DNA of 64,000 nt from Asterias rubens (lineage: Eukaryota; Echinodermata; Asteroidea; Forcipulatida; Asteriidae): contig NC_047076.1 in the NCBI RefSeq assembly GCF_902459465.1, positions 5,593,488 to 5,657,487 of the forward strand, given 5' to 3'. The notes beneath the pieces were generated by a model. It made no database searches. It was not told where the DNA came from and saw only the letters and a list, made by a program, of their open reading frames with translations. A program made the position numbers and the translations under genes. Below, piece after piece: positions 32,400 through 44,400 of this stretch (position 1 is its first letter; the number at the start of each line of letters is the position of its first letter).

Positions 32400-32640
32400 A
32401 GTATTGTCCAAAGGCCCACACTTCGTGTATCACTACTTAAATATAAAATAAACAAACCTGTGAAAATTTAGGCTCAATCGGTCACCGGAGTTGCGAGAAA
32501 ATAACGGGAAAACCCACCCTTGTTTCCACAAGTTTCGCCGTGTCATGACATGTGTTTTAAATAAATCCGTTATTCTCGATATCGAGAATTGATAATTGGT
32601 TTTTAAAACAATTATCAAGTATCAACATTAAAATGTTTTC
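32400..32640 (-). mobile_element. Repeat with ATATCG-centred palindrome, copy 1
   Basis: Shares ACCCACCCTTGTTTCC, CGCCGTGTCATGACATGTG and the palindrome TTCTCGATATCGAGAA with 63750-64000, in inverted orientation. The left part resembles family A (AACCTGTGAAAATTTAGGCT). Confidence 0.6.
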
Positions 32641-33014
32641 TCAAAACGTAAAGCATTTCATGGAATAATATTTCAAGGGAAGTCATTCACCAATATACCT
32701 TCTGTTTGTAAATCTGTGAACTTTTAATTTTGGTTCTGTTCAGAAAATTGTGGTTCTTTAAAACGCAGTGCCACCTACAATAAAGTGAACACATTATTGT
32801 CTCCAGATATAGAGAAAACAAATAAATCAAGTATAAACGACTACACATAAAAACATGTTTGTTTGCAAACAACAACGGGAACGTTGTATCAAGTAACCGT
32901 TACTAAATAACAGTAAAAGTCAAAAGACTTGTAAAGTGTTCTCATTATTAACCCACCAAAGTAAACAAGTTACACGAATCAATGTACATGTTATAAAGGC
33001 ATTCCTTCCGCAGA

Positions 33015-33350
33015 TATAGCTGAGTAAAAGGACGTTGCATCACTGCTTGGCAGTACACTTTTCCAAACTGCACATTTCGACTCGTAAAAAAGGTAGAAGC
33101 AGAGCAATAAGTGACTTCTAGGCATGATATAGCTGAGTAAAAGGACGTTGCATCACTGCTTGGCAGTACACAGTTCCAAACTGCACATTTTGACTCGTAA
33201 AAAAGGTAGAAGCAGAGCAATAAGTGACTTCTAGGCATGATGTAGCTGAGTAAAAGGACGTTGCATCACTGCTTGGCAGTACACTTTTCCAAACTGCACA
33301 TTTGACTCGTAAAAAAGGTAGAAGCAGAGCAATAAGTGACTTCTAGGCCA
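33015..33350. repeat. Three-unit tandem repeat, 113 bp period
   Basis: Units start at 33015, 33128 and 33241, each containing AGCTGAGTAAAAGGACGTTG, TGCTTGGCAGTACAC and GCAATAAGTGACTTCTAGGC. The units are almost identical. The period is not a multiple of three, so it is not protein coding. A poly-C run follows (33358-33376). Confidence 0.92.
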
Positions 33351-33376
33351 AGGGATGCCCCCCCCCCCCCCCCCCA

Positions 33377-34020
33377 CACACACAGACATCCATATGTATA
33401 TACTTCAGCACAGAGGGAGAGTCCTATATAGGGCCAGTATGACTCTCCCTCTGTGCTGTAGTATAATACGAAAGTGTATTAAGGCCGCCAGAGCTCAGTA
33501 CCTCACCAGTCGCCAGGGCTACCTCACTTCTTCCTCCCTGGTCTGAACACTCTGATGGCTTGTGTCTCTGTCCTTACTCATGTTAGAACCAATAACCATG
33601 TCTGATCCTTGCTCTATGGTAGAACTGTGATGCAAGGGATCAACGGATATTGTAAGTCAATGGTCGATATGATCGACGACCCGTCGGATTCTGCAATCGA
33701 ATCCGGAGTCCTTGCCCTTCTACCCTCCGTTAGTTGGGGTAAAGCTTCAGCCTCTGGGGGGTAGCTTTCTTGGCAAGTCTATCACAAAAGGTCCACCTCG
33801 TGGTCACACTACGTCCATATTGTTCGCATGTAGCTCGGTTGTTCATATTACTGTAGCAAAAACATCCCCAGACATGCCCAACATTAAATACAATTGCTTG
33901 AAATCAGTTGTTACCGTTACAAAGCTAGAGTAAGTTTTGATGTTCGCTTTGGATTGTACAGACCTGTTAATTGAAGACGTCCAATGACGTCATCTTTTAA
34001 ATTTCGCTCTGAAAGAGTAT
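33377..34020. other. Gene-free stretch with short inverted repeat
   Basis: CACAGAGGGAGAGTCCTATA and GACTCTCCCTCTGTG form a hairpin around 33410-33458. Otherwise nothing recognisable. Confidence 0.5.
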
Positions 34021-34079
34021 CAAATAAAATGGCATTTTAACATTGTGTTGGAGACCAGTAAATTGTCCGCACATTCACG

Positions 34080-34500
34080 CGGATAGTTCTTCTTTGGACC
34101 ATGGAGGACAAGATTGGACATTGAGTGCTTCTCCAAACTGAACTTTACCTCTGAGCCCCTCTTCAAACTTTCTAAAAATGTATTAGGCGTATAACTCCGT
34201 GATTTCTTGGGCTTGCCCATAAAATGTGATGAGGCATGGTGCGACCATGGAGGTAGGACGGTCCTTCATTGGACCATGGAAGAAAAGATTGGGCAATGGT
34301 TGTCCAATCTTTTCCCCCATGGTCCATGAGTGCTTCTCAAATTGAATTTTACCTCTGAGCCCTCTTCAAACTTTCTAAGTGATAAAGGCATATAGCTCCA
34401 TTCATTTTTGGGCTTGCCCACTAAGTGATAAAAGGCATATAGCTCCATGAATTTTTGGGCTTGCCCATAATGTGATGAGGCATGGTAGGACAGTAGCCAC
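34080..34500. repeat. Complex local duplication
   Basis: GGGCTTGCCCATAA with TGTGATGAGGCATGGT, and AAACTGAACTTTACCTCTGAG-like segments, recur two or three times. A hairpin GGACCATGGAAGAAAAGATT / AATCTTTTCCCCCATGGTCC lies at 34273-34325. Confidence 0.65.
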
Positions 34501-34936
34501 ATAATTAAATTGTGATGCACATTCAGCAAGGACTATGGTGTTAAATGATATGTAAATAAAGTCACAGCTTTCTAAAGTGAATCTTGTGTCTGTGTCCAGG
34601 TTGGGCGAGTTGGGGTGACGACCCAACGACACAATGCAAAGTACATTATTTTGATCCGGTGTTTGAGTAGTCAGGCTTGGGGATTGTTCCATCGTCTTAA
34701 GTACACAGACTTAAGATGAGTTCTGTTTAAGCTTACAAATGTATGCATGTATATACTATTGAGACTTCTCGAGGTCACCTGAAAGCCTGTTGCTCTAAAG
34801 AAAGCATGGAGGTAGCTCTACCTCGTAGCTTTAAGTCGGTGTATAATTGGGGAGGGGCAGAAAATGTGGTACAAGCATGGAGGAAGGAAAAGCAGACCAT
34901 TTGACCCGCAACATGTCAGTTGAGATATTTGACTAG

Positions 34937-35314
34937 ATAAAGACACTGGACACCTGCAGTAATTGTCACTTGGTGTATCTCAACATATGAATAAAAAAAC
35001 AAACCTGTGAAAGTTTGAGCTCAATTGGTCGTCGAAGTTGCGAGATATTAATGAAAGAAAAAACACCCTTGTCGCACCATGGTCACACGAAGTTGTGTGC
35101 TTTCAGATGCTTGATTTCGAGACATCAAAATCTAATTCTGAGGTCTTCAATTCAAGTTCGTGGAAAACTACTTCTTTCTCGAAAACAACGTTAATTCAGA
35201 GGGAGCCGTTTCTCACAATGTTTTACATCAACCTCTCCCCATTACTCGTTACCAAGTAAGGTTTTATGCTAACAATTATTTTGAGTACTTACCAATATAT
35301 ACCACTGCATTTAA
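34937..35314 (-). mobile_element. Family A element, diverged ends
   Basis: AAAGACACTGGACACCTGCAG start and ACCACTGCATTTAA end; the interior matches family A and the central hairpin is decayed. Confidence 0.8.
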
Positions 35315-35576
35315 AAAGATAGATAGATTTTATTATCCCTCTTTTGGGAAAATAAAATGGCCGTCACAAAAAAACTGTATTCAGATACGATGCAAACGAT
35401 CAGTAACGAAAGGATACAATTTTAAGAACGCATAGAATACACACAAGTAAATCCAGTAAGTAAAATCCTAGACCCTAAATAAACCAGCAATAAGAAAAAT
35501 GTGTAATCTAGGGGTCAGAGCCAGCCAACTGGCAGATCATCTCTCCATGATCTCTCCATAGAGTAACCACTCATAT

Positions 35577-35912
35577 ATAGACGATGTGACCTGTGACATC
35601 ACATGTTAAAGAAGAGCCACCAAGCATCGACTTCCTGTCGGCACGATATGTACACAGCCGAATGGAAGACATCTTAAAATCTTATATTTTATGGAGATTG
35701 CACTGTCTAATTCTTATCAACTTTTGATATGATGAAAGGGGGCACATCTCAAAACTTGTCAAGCTTTTACTTTCCATAACTCCTGGATTTATGTGGAAAT
35801 TATAACACAAAGTGTCAATTTTTCCATATGACCAGTGCAGTATATTGCCTGCCAGAACAGCAGAATGTACAAGGTCACACTTATTGTAAACAAAGGTCCC
35901 ATGGTCAATATC
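35577..35912 (+). mobile_element. Family J element, most complete copy
   Basis: Ends TATAGACGATGTGACCTGTG and GGTCCCATGGTCAATAT; the interior contains GGAGATTGCACTGTCTAATT and GCCTGCCAGAACAG. Confidence 0.8.
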
Positions 35913-36660
35913 ATAATAGCTGAGGGAACAAATTGCTCTTCCTCCATGCATCGTTTCAGCATTAGAATTCCCTTCTGTGATAATTAAGATTCCACTATGC
36001 ATGAAGATTGTAAGACGAACACGTCACTGAGTAAACTGTTCACTTAAAATACAAGTGATGATGACGATGATGATGCAGACAACTTGTCAAACACGAGGGC
36101 AGGAAATTGTCTGATGAAGAATGTTTAATTATTGTTAACAGAGACTGCTGCACACGCTGTGGACCCGCAAGAATCAAATCGGGACAAATAAAAAATGTGT
36201 ATACGCAGGCCAAGGCCTTTGCCGTGGCCCTTGGTCCCCCCCCCCCCCAAAAAAAAAAAAAAGATCCAAGAACTATAAGGGCCATATGACAAAACAAATT
36301 ACCTGAAAATGGTTCCAGATAATCTTCAAGAAGATTGTCTTTTTCCACATAACTTTATTGGGGATGGTAAAAAGATGTCCGTTTTGTAAAGGTATTCTGT
36401 ACTACCAAAGTGCACCTCTCGAGTATTCTGCAGCTGGTGGTTTAATTTAAGTTGACTGTAAACATTTCTAAGTGTGGGCATGGATGTAGGAAGGGGGTCT
36501 TTACTTTAAGATTTCCCTAGAGTGGACTAAGAGAGACTAAAAACTAAATATGCCCCTCGACCATGCATGCAAAGCTGCAAATCAAACTGTAGCGCACACA
36601 CAAGGAAAATGTACAGTAGGCCTCCAACAGGTAAATATAACACTCTCCGTTGAATGCCAA

Positions 36661-37017
36661 TTTTGAAGGCAAGGTATACATGATTGGTAATTACTCAAAA
36701 CAAATATTAACTTAAAAACTGATTTGGTAACGAGCATTGGAGAGCTGTTGATAGTATAAAATATTGTGAGAAACCGCTCCCTCTGAAGTAGAATTATTTT
36801 GAAATAGAGGTAATTTCTCATTCAAATCTTTTATTCCTATCTGAATACGCACAAACTCGTCCAACAAGGGTGTTTTTCCTATCATCATTTTCTCCCAACT
36901 CTGATGACCAATTGACCTCAAATTTTCAAATTTTCACAGGTTTGCATTATGTAGTGATACACCACCAAGTGAGAACACTGGTCTTTGACAATTACCAATA
37001 GTATACCTTCCCTTTAA
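36661..37017 (+). mobile_element. Family A subfamily 2 element
   Basis: Ends AAGGCAAGGTATACATGATT and ACCAATAGTATACCTTCCCT, inverted and distinct from standard family A; the interior matches 13993-14315. Confidence 0.8.
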
Positions 37018-37399
37018 TGACAACACATCACAGACAAACAGGTATGTGTGGTGTGTTGTCATGTAGCCTTCAATGGTCGAAATGGTCATTAACAATATTT
37101 TGCATTTCAATCATCACTTTGATTGGTTGGTAATTTAATTTCAAGACATAATATTTAGATTCCCACATAATAATAAAAAACGGCTAATTCTATTTCCTCA
37201 CTTTAAAACAAATTTTACAAAATTGATAATTTCATTCCTAGATAATTGCATTGAGATGGCGATATTTTTACAGTATGTACCGAGGTATTTATAAACTACA
37301 ATGCATCATAATCTATTTTCACATAAATTCCTCTCATACACTTTGATTTCTCAGTAGTACGCAGTGGTGCAGCAATGCTTAAACAAGGCGCATAGTATT

Positions 37400-37871
37400 G
37401 CCTGGGTGGCCAGGGCGACCTTCATCTACCATCCACCTTTGTTTCCAGCCAATAAAAGAATCCCAAATTTCATTCATGAACAAAACGCCAGCCAATCAGA
37501 GGCCTTGTTGCTTTTCGCATCGCCATAGCAGACTAAAATTTCCAGGATACAGCACCCCGTTGGTCCAACCCCTTTTTTGCCGAGCCCTTCACGCGCGCAC
37601 CAACTACCAACAAAAGTATAGCCACAGCTCCACCAACAACGTCGCCACTAGCAACCATTCTTAAAATCGATTGCTGGATTTCTAAAGGTTGTATTGTGTA
37701 TTATTGAGACGGTTGTTGTGTACGGCTATACACACAGCGACCACCGTACGAGCAATTTAAAACTTACTCATCTCAGTAAATGCAGACAGTCTCATAAGAA
37801 ATAAGCGTCACAGCAGAAGCAATTTTTTTTTTCACCTCTCTTCAAGAAACCAACACCAAGAAACTTTCAAA
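37400..37871 (+). promoter_or_regulatory. Putative 5' flank of the PLAC8-like gene
   Basis: This repeat-poor stretch precedes the ATG. It has a CCAAT box at 37491-37496 (GCCAATCAGA) and another CCAAT at about 37449. No clear TATA box is visible. The start site cannot be fixed by eye, so the extent is a guess. Confidence 0.3.
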
Positions 37872-40465
37872 ATGGGCGAATGGGATGCCGGACTTTTCGG
37901 ATGCTTCGACAACATCGGTCTGTGTTTGATCACCTATGTCGTACCGTGCTACATCGCCGGGAAGTTGGCCGAGCAGAACGGCGAGAGCTGCATGATGTAC
38001 GGTGTCTTCTCCGTACTTGGGTGCGTCGGTCTCTGGTCAATGACCAAGATTCGTGGAATGACAAGAGCGGCCAAGGGTATTGATGTAAGTATATATTGTT
38101 TTCTTTCAAAATCATCATCATCATCATCCGCTTACTTCCTTAATTCCTCCAGAATCCATCTCCTGAAAGTTTTGTGTGCTTATGATGGGTTTGGTAATTA
38201 CTGCCATAACTGAATTCGAACTCAAAATGTTCATTCAAAAGCCCAAAGTAATCCAAAAGTCCCCCGATACACACACGACTTGTGGAAGATGTTCTGCATC
38301 CATGTTTGTCAAATACTTCAGAAAAATATAGAGAGTGTTAAATTGGCAAGAAACATCAGATGCCTAAACTTTTTTTCAAAACAAATTTTCTTGTTTCAAA
38401 ACACAGCAGCTGTTAAAATCGAATCCTACTTAATTAACGCGCACTTCTTATGGGCGTGGTGCATTATTAGGGGTATTTGTAAGTTTCGCAAACCGCGCAC
38501 GATTCACAACCATTTTTCGCGCCTAAAGTTTTGTTCACCAGACCGTCCTTCTCGCTTAAGTCGCTCTGCATTTATTTTGCGCCTAAACATGATCCCAGTG
38601 ACCAAAACAATTAACGGCTCGGTTATGACGTAACATCCATGTATTGATTTTATTTTCTCCGTAACCAATGAGTGCAGAATTGTCTTTTTCTGGAAATGGG
38701 CTTTTTCAGGTTTTGTTAGAAAAAAAAACAAAATAATGCGCACAGATTCGAACACATTGACAGTCTCGTTTTCTATCTTTCTTGTCGCATGTTGCAAACA
38801 AATTCTGCACCCCTTAGAAACCGAACCAGGACCTTGGAGCCCATCCAAATATTTATGACATCAAATACAAAGCGCAGGAAACGGATCGATTTATATCGAT
38901 TGATTTATTGAATTTCCTAGTCTGTCCTTTAGGCTTACTTTAGTCTATAAGCCTGATTCACGTCAGCAAATGTACAAAATGCGTTTGGGGTGGCCCCCTT
39001 GATTTTTGAAGTTAATTGTAGGACACAAATATCGTTCATTTCTCTTAAAACAGAGGTGTGCCGTTTTTGTTGGTTTTTATTTACTAAGAAAAATCTGTCC
39101 TTCGTGATGGGTCGCACTAATCACCGACAACTCACGACAACAATTTTTAAATGCACTTTAACAGAACATTTGAACGAAATTCAACCGTTAAATATGTGCA
39201 CAAGAGTCATATGCACCCAAATCATTTTCAAACTGTTGAAAAAAATGTATTTTTAATTGTAAAAAAGGTGTTTTTTTACCCAAATTTAGTAACGAACGGT
39301 AATATCCGCCATGTTGTCTTTTTTCAACAGTTTGAAAGTGGTTTAGATGCATGTGACTCTTGTGCACATATTTAACGGTTGAATTTCGTTCAAATATTCT
39401 GTTAAAGTGCATTTAAAAATTGTTGTCGTGAGGGGTCGTGAGTTGTCGGTATTTAGTGCGACCGTTCGTGATTGGGTTTTAATTCCGCGCATCAAGTTTT
39501 TTTAAGTGGTGTTTTGTTTAAATTTATGTTTTCTTGGGGTTGTTGTTGTTTTATTCAGTAAAGTAAATATTTTTTTTTTTTCATCAACCTTTTCGATTTT
39601 ATTTTTTGGGGTGGGGGGGGACCATATAAAAAGCACTGCAGGTAACATGGTTGTTTCTCCAAAACAAAACATTCTGCTACGAAGATAATGAGAAATTAAA
39701 TGTGCAACTCTTTTAACTGATTATCTCTTATTAATATTAACCATTTTGTTTTCCACCAACAGGGAGATTACACAAACGATCTTCTCATGATCTGGTGTTG
39801 CACGCTCTGCGCTCTGGTACAAGAAGCACAGGTGAGAATCAAGTGGTTTTCAAACAGCATCACATACATCTTACACAAATCTTTGAATGCATATTTTAAT
39901 TAAAACTTACTTGGTGAAAAGCACTGTCATCAGTTGTGAAAATCTATAACATGTTGACTTCCTTCTTAGGAATGTGGTTGTTTTAGAGAAGGGGATTCAA
40001 TCAAATTCAATAATCTTATGAAATATTTCTCAGATTGTGTTATCCAATTTCCGATTAATTTTTCTACGTGGACATAACAGCTCCAGATTTTATTTCAAAA
40101 ACGCTATAACATTTCAAAATTAAATTTTCAGGGGAGTATAATCTACATTTAAGGACTAACCCAATCGAACAGTTCAAAAAATCAAAAGATACATTGCCTT
40201 TAAATCTGAGTTTAATTTAAAGATTATATTCACGCTGGTTTCACTGAAACTCAAAACTAACTAGACATGATTGCGTTTGTGCTTAAAAGCATAGCTGATT
40301 CGTTATAATGACATTTTCAAAATACAGTTATTCAACTTAATTTGTTTTTGCATTTCGAGCTCACTGAAACTCAAAGTTAACTATGGTTTTCTTTCTTTTT
40401 TATATCAACAGCAATGGGGACTCCATCCTAAATCAGCTATGGGCGAATCAATGGCACGGGAATAG
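37872..40465 (+). CDS. PLAC8/cornifelin-family small cysteine-rich protein, 3 exons
   Basis: Exons 37872-38084, 39763-39831 and 40412-40465, joined in phase 0 with GT-AG introns, give 111 aa, the usual family length (human cornifelin 112, PLAC8 115). The N-terminus MGEWDAGLFGCF fits the family's W-x-x-GLFGCF start. It is followed by a Cys-rich hydrophobic stretch (LCLITYVVPCYIAGKLAE), a second hydrophobic stretch (about 41-57), then the basic KIRGMTRAAKGI segment, DLLMIWCCTLCALVQEAQ and a short tail ending SMARE. Family members are membrane-associated and linked to growth control, and in plants and fungi to cell size or metal handling; no substrate can be assigned here. The usual CC-x(n)-CPC motif is reduced: only C-x(7)-PC remains. 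Intron 1 holds the 350 bp palindrome at 39111-39462. Confidence 0.9.
39111..39462. mobile_element. Family M, 352 bp near-perfect palindrome in PLAC8-like intron 1
   Basis: Arms of roughly 125-135 bp: GTCGCACTAATCACCGACAA and TTGTCGGTATTTAGTGCGAC at the ends, TTTCAAACTGTTGAAAAA near the centre. Both strands encode nearly the same short frame (ERNSTVKYVHKSHMH), which is an effect of symmetry. Confidence 0.85.
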
Positions 40466-41690
40466 ATTCTCTCTTCAATCAAAATCATAACGCCTGAGCT
40501 ACACCCTCGAACTGTTCGACAGTCTATAACTGCGTCTTGCAAGTTACCATGGAGATGAATTGTTTGTGATGGCGTTGCTTCTCTTCAATCAGTTGACTCT
40601 CGCGCGTTGGTTATTACCGATAAGTACTGAACAAAGGTTTCCATGGTTTTGTGTGGGTTTTTTGGTGGTTCAAGGCTGATGCTAAGAACCTAAACCAGTG
40701 GCTTGATTTTAACGAATGACCAAGGGGAAAGAAGATATTGCTCTCCTGTTTATCCGCAACATTTGCACACCCAAAAATAGACCTTCTTTTATTGCTTAAA
40801 AGCATTACAATAATTGCACATCGAAATGTAATTTAGGTTTTTAAAATAAGTTCATGTTAACTTTTTTAAATTTTCAGGTCGTTAAAACGAATTTTGAGCT
40901 GGCATTTTGTTGTGCACTAATGAACAAGATGTGGGGCCGATTTCACAAAACACAAATCACTATAGTAACACTGACAACCTATCTAAAGATGGATATTTTT
41001 GCTTTTTGAAATCGACCCCAGACCAACTGAACATGTTTACATTTATTTAAACTATAATATGTGGTAACAATTTGATACCTTTGTGAATTTGTTTTTTAAA
41101 AAAGGTCCCTTTTAGGTTAAACCTTTATAAGTTTCTTACGATGTATAAATATTTTCTGCAGGGTATAATGTTTTACAAATGAAAAATATATATACATGTA
41201 TTTCTGAAATGTTGAAAACTTAAGAGCTAATCGCCTTTAAGGCTTGTACTTGAGTGATTGAGTACTTAAAGCATACTTTTTAATGAGTCACCCAACTTTA
41301 ATTGTTGTTTCCTACATAAATAATTGGATTCACTCCGATTCGATTGATTGCGATGAAAAATTCAAAAATTCGAGCTTTTTAACAAAAAATTTTATGCTGC
41401 CTTGTTGGTGACCTTCTTTTTTACGAGAATAAATTTTCTATTTTCGAGAATTAATTTCTGCTTGTTTAGTCACATTCATTAATCACCTGAAAGTGTAAGA
41501 ATGATATTTTTATAATAGACGAATAACGAACTGTTTAACCCCAATTGATAAGTTGATGTATTCATAGATGTACAGCGTAGATATAGACGTCTGTGTATGG
41601 CATTAAATAATAACTGTATATTTTCACCTACTGTGCCGTGATGCTATTTTATATTCAAAATAAAATGCTTGACTTGTTATAGACTCCTTG
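40466..41690 (+). other. Likely 3' UTR of the PLAC8-like gene with poly(A) signal
   Basis: This AT-rich, gene-free stretch follows the stop codon. A canonical AATAAA lies at 41659-41664, which would give a 3' UTR of about 1.2 kb. A small fold-back element (40934-41022) with ends GGGGCCGATTTCA / TGAAATCGACCCC sits inside it. Confidence 0.45.
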
Positions 41691-42065
41691 CATAACGGCG
41701 TCAAAAATTCGAACAGCACCCTCATTGAGGTCAAAAGAAGACCTATCATCATGGAGGTAGATTTTGCCGTTGTTTGAATTGAGTGATGGTGGCCTTTGCA
41801 AAGGGGTCTATTTCTAGAGCAGATAAAGTAAAATAGAGACTTAATTGTTCTTCTTAAGAGTTGTCATAATGCCATTTTTCGTTTTGCAATTGTGGGGCAC
41901 TATACATGTACTGATGATGAGAAACTTTTGAAAGGGCACCCTGGCAGAGGGGCAACAAAGGCCGTGCCCCACCCCGCCCCTTTTCTTTCTTTATTCTCTT
42001 ATTGTCACTTTGATGGCCAATAGAGTTAAAAAGTTGACACATTTGTTATTATGCATATGTTGTGC

Positions 42066-42345
42066 CTTTAAAGGGTCTATGCACTTTTTCCTAACACAAA
42101 ACACAGTGTTCACAAATTTACACTAAACTTACACGCTTCCCTTGAAATTTTTACTTAGTGAGATGCTGTAGTTTTTGAAGAATGAGTGAAACAAATCATT
42201 TTCGTCTCAGTTTAAACAGCATGTATAATCGTATTAACCAGTTATGCTATGTTTATGGTATAATACCGTCTGGTTAATGGGTTCTTACGTTCTAAACTAA
42301 TTTTCATCTCACAGAGACGAAAATTATTTTGTGACTTGTTTTAAT
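42066..42345. mobile_element. Family E repeat, copy 2
   Basis: Shares GTTCACAAATTTACACTAAAC, CTTCCCTTGAAATTTTTACT and AACCAGTTATGCTATG with 26060-26400. Confidence 0.5.
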
Positions 42346-43298
42346 CAATTTATTTTTGCGCTCATAAAGCAATAAGGCAAAAAAAAAAATACCAGTTGAT
42401 CGTTCGGATTTTTCGAAAAAGAGGAGGATGAGGGCCTTTTTACTTTTCTCTTTCTTTCCAAAATGGCTGCTTAGTATTTCAAATCAAACAGGCCACCAGT
42501 TCTTCAGTTTGAACACACCGCAAACTTATGTTGTACTTATTTGTTGCATGAGGACCAGGGTCGGATTATAACACTAAAACCTTCATGACGATCCAGTCCG
42601 TTACCTGGATAAATTCACTCTGAATAATTCCCCAGTACAATCCTAATCGCGTTGCAACAAGTAGTTGCGTTTTCTAGAGGTTGTACATGTATAATACCGT
42701 AAAGTTTTAAGTCCTTTCTGTATGGTATAAGAAGGGAGCAATTTACCAGCTTGCCCCTGCCAAGGTTCTTGTGTTATTTCCAACCTGCATTTGCTTGAGT
42801 CCCTTCACTCCGCTTGTATTGATCGCGTATTGACATAGGGAGGAGTGTTTTGTGGTCTGATGAGCAATTAGCCACTGACCGGGAACAGTCACCTCTACAG
42901 ATGATCGGGGGAGAGAAACGCTGGATTTTTTTCCGTCCATACGAAATTACGATAGCTTTTTAACCAACATGTTTTGCGATTTTTCGCATCCAACGATACA
43001 AAAGCAAAACCCACTCGTGTGAAAGCTATCCTAGTTATAAAAATAACAAAGGATGCTGAATAAAATAACAAAATACCATAGCAAATAATGTTTCAAAAAA
43101 CTCTGCTCAGGTCGAACTTAATGTTTAATCCCCAGGTCTTTTTGGTTGGTAAGCAGTTTGCATATTAATCTTCCTCGATGGCATAAGCTTGTTCTATCTT
43201 CTCAGAAATATAAGGGAGGTATTTCAAGATATTGACAAGAGGTGTGTACATGTACACATCCCTTGTCATGCATCGCTGCAGTTGCACAATCAGAGCGA
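42346..43298. other. Gene-free stretch
   Basis: No exon, RNA gene or repeat recognised. Confidence 0.45.
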
Positions 43299-43376
43299 GC
43301 AATTACCCACGTTCGTCCTGGGAAAAAAAACCGCCACACACTGGGGTCGACCCAGGGAAGCTAAACGAACGCACCC
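43299..43376. mobile_element. Family K half element
   Basis: Carries TTACCCACGTTCGTCCTGGG through GCTAAACGAACGCACCC, matching the right half of 24286-24440. Confidence 0.75.
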
Positions 43377-44400
43377 AATACGGGGAAGGACCCCACTCCA
43401 ATTGCTTCTTCGCTGGCCCCCGCCCAAAATGAGATAAAAGAAATTAACAGATGAATGGCTCGATGTCCCTCTAAACCATGTATCTATGTCCCCAGTTGCC
43501 CCCCCCCCCTTCAATGAACATGTCTGGTCGCGATACTGCATTGCATATACATGTACACAGTACATAATGACCAGCAATGCTGCATGATATTATACGGTGA
43601 AACCAACTTCATAATGAGAAGTATCGATCGCCAGTGTTTTGTTGATAACCAACAGTCAAGTTGCCATGGTAACCGCTTCCTCTCAAACAATAGCGAGGGT
43701 AAATGCATGCAGACAAGTTACCAGTAATCACCAGGGGATTTCAATGAATACAACCTTTCAAAACTTCTTCAATAATTGTTCACATTTTTCGTCTCCTGTT
43801 TCTTAAACCTTGCAAAAAATAGTCAAATAGAACTATCCCAGCGGAGTCTTTCACAGAAATTTCAGCATCTCCACATTTTTCATTTAGTTTTATACCAAAG
43901 ATATTTTTGGGTTGACAAGCAGTTTTAAACATTTCTTTTCTTTCTTTTTGGGGTAGGCCTATTCATGATTTTTTGTTCTCCTTTTTTTTTTTTTTTTTTT
44001 TTTTTCATCAATTCTTATGCCGCTTGAATAGTGCACAATTATTGCACACAGCCGAAAATTTTTTATAATACAATTTATAACTGCTTCAGATGTTGCTCCA
44101 TGGTTACATTTAGGTGGGAGCCCCTCCCAAATTTTGGCAAAACGGTGGATTAAAATTCAGGAACAGGTAAGCAAACAATTGGACAGAGCAAGCAACCGTA
44201 GATTTACCCAGTTTCAGAAATAAGTATTTATGCTTGAAAAGGGTCCACCATACCCCCATGATACAACAGGTCTTCTCAATAGGCAGCAGAGTTAGCAGCT
44301 CAAATTATCATGCCCACACCAAAAGAGGGCGCTATATCTATAACTCTGTCATCTTATTTATTGATGGGGAGTGCTTCAGCTCTTCAGCAATAACTTTGCT
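43377..44400. other. Gene-free stretch
   Basis: Contains a T-run at 43981-44005 and a C-run at 43500-43509. No gene seen. Confidence 0.5.

Noticed and set aside
32948..33238. 96-codon frame with repeated SCLEVTYCSAS-type peptides
   Set aside because: It is the 113 bp tandem repeat read on the minus strand; the period breaks the frame between units.
33015..33350. CRISPR-like array
   Set aside because: Whole 113 bp units repeat without distinct spacers, in animal DNA.
39151..39412. Two near-identical peptides on opposite strands suggesting a gene pair
   Set aside because: Explained by the 352 bp palindrome.
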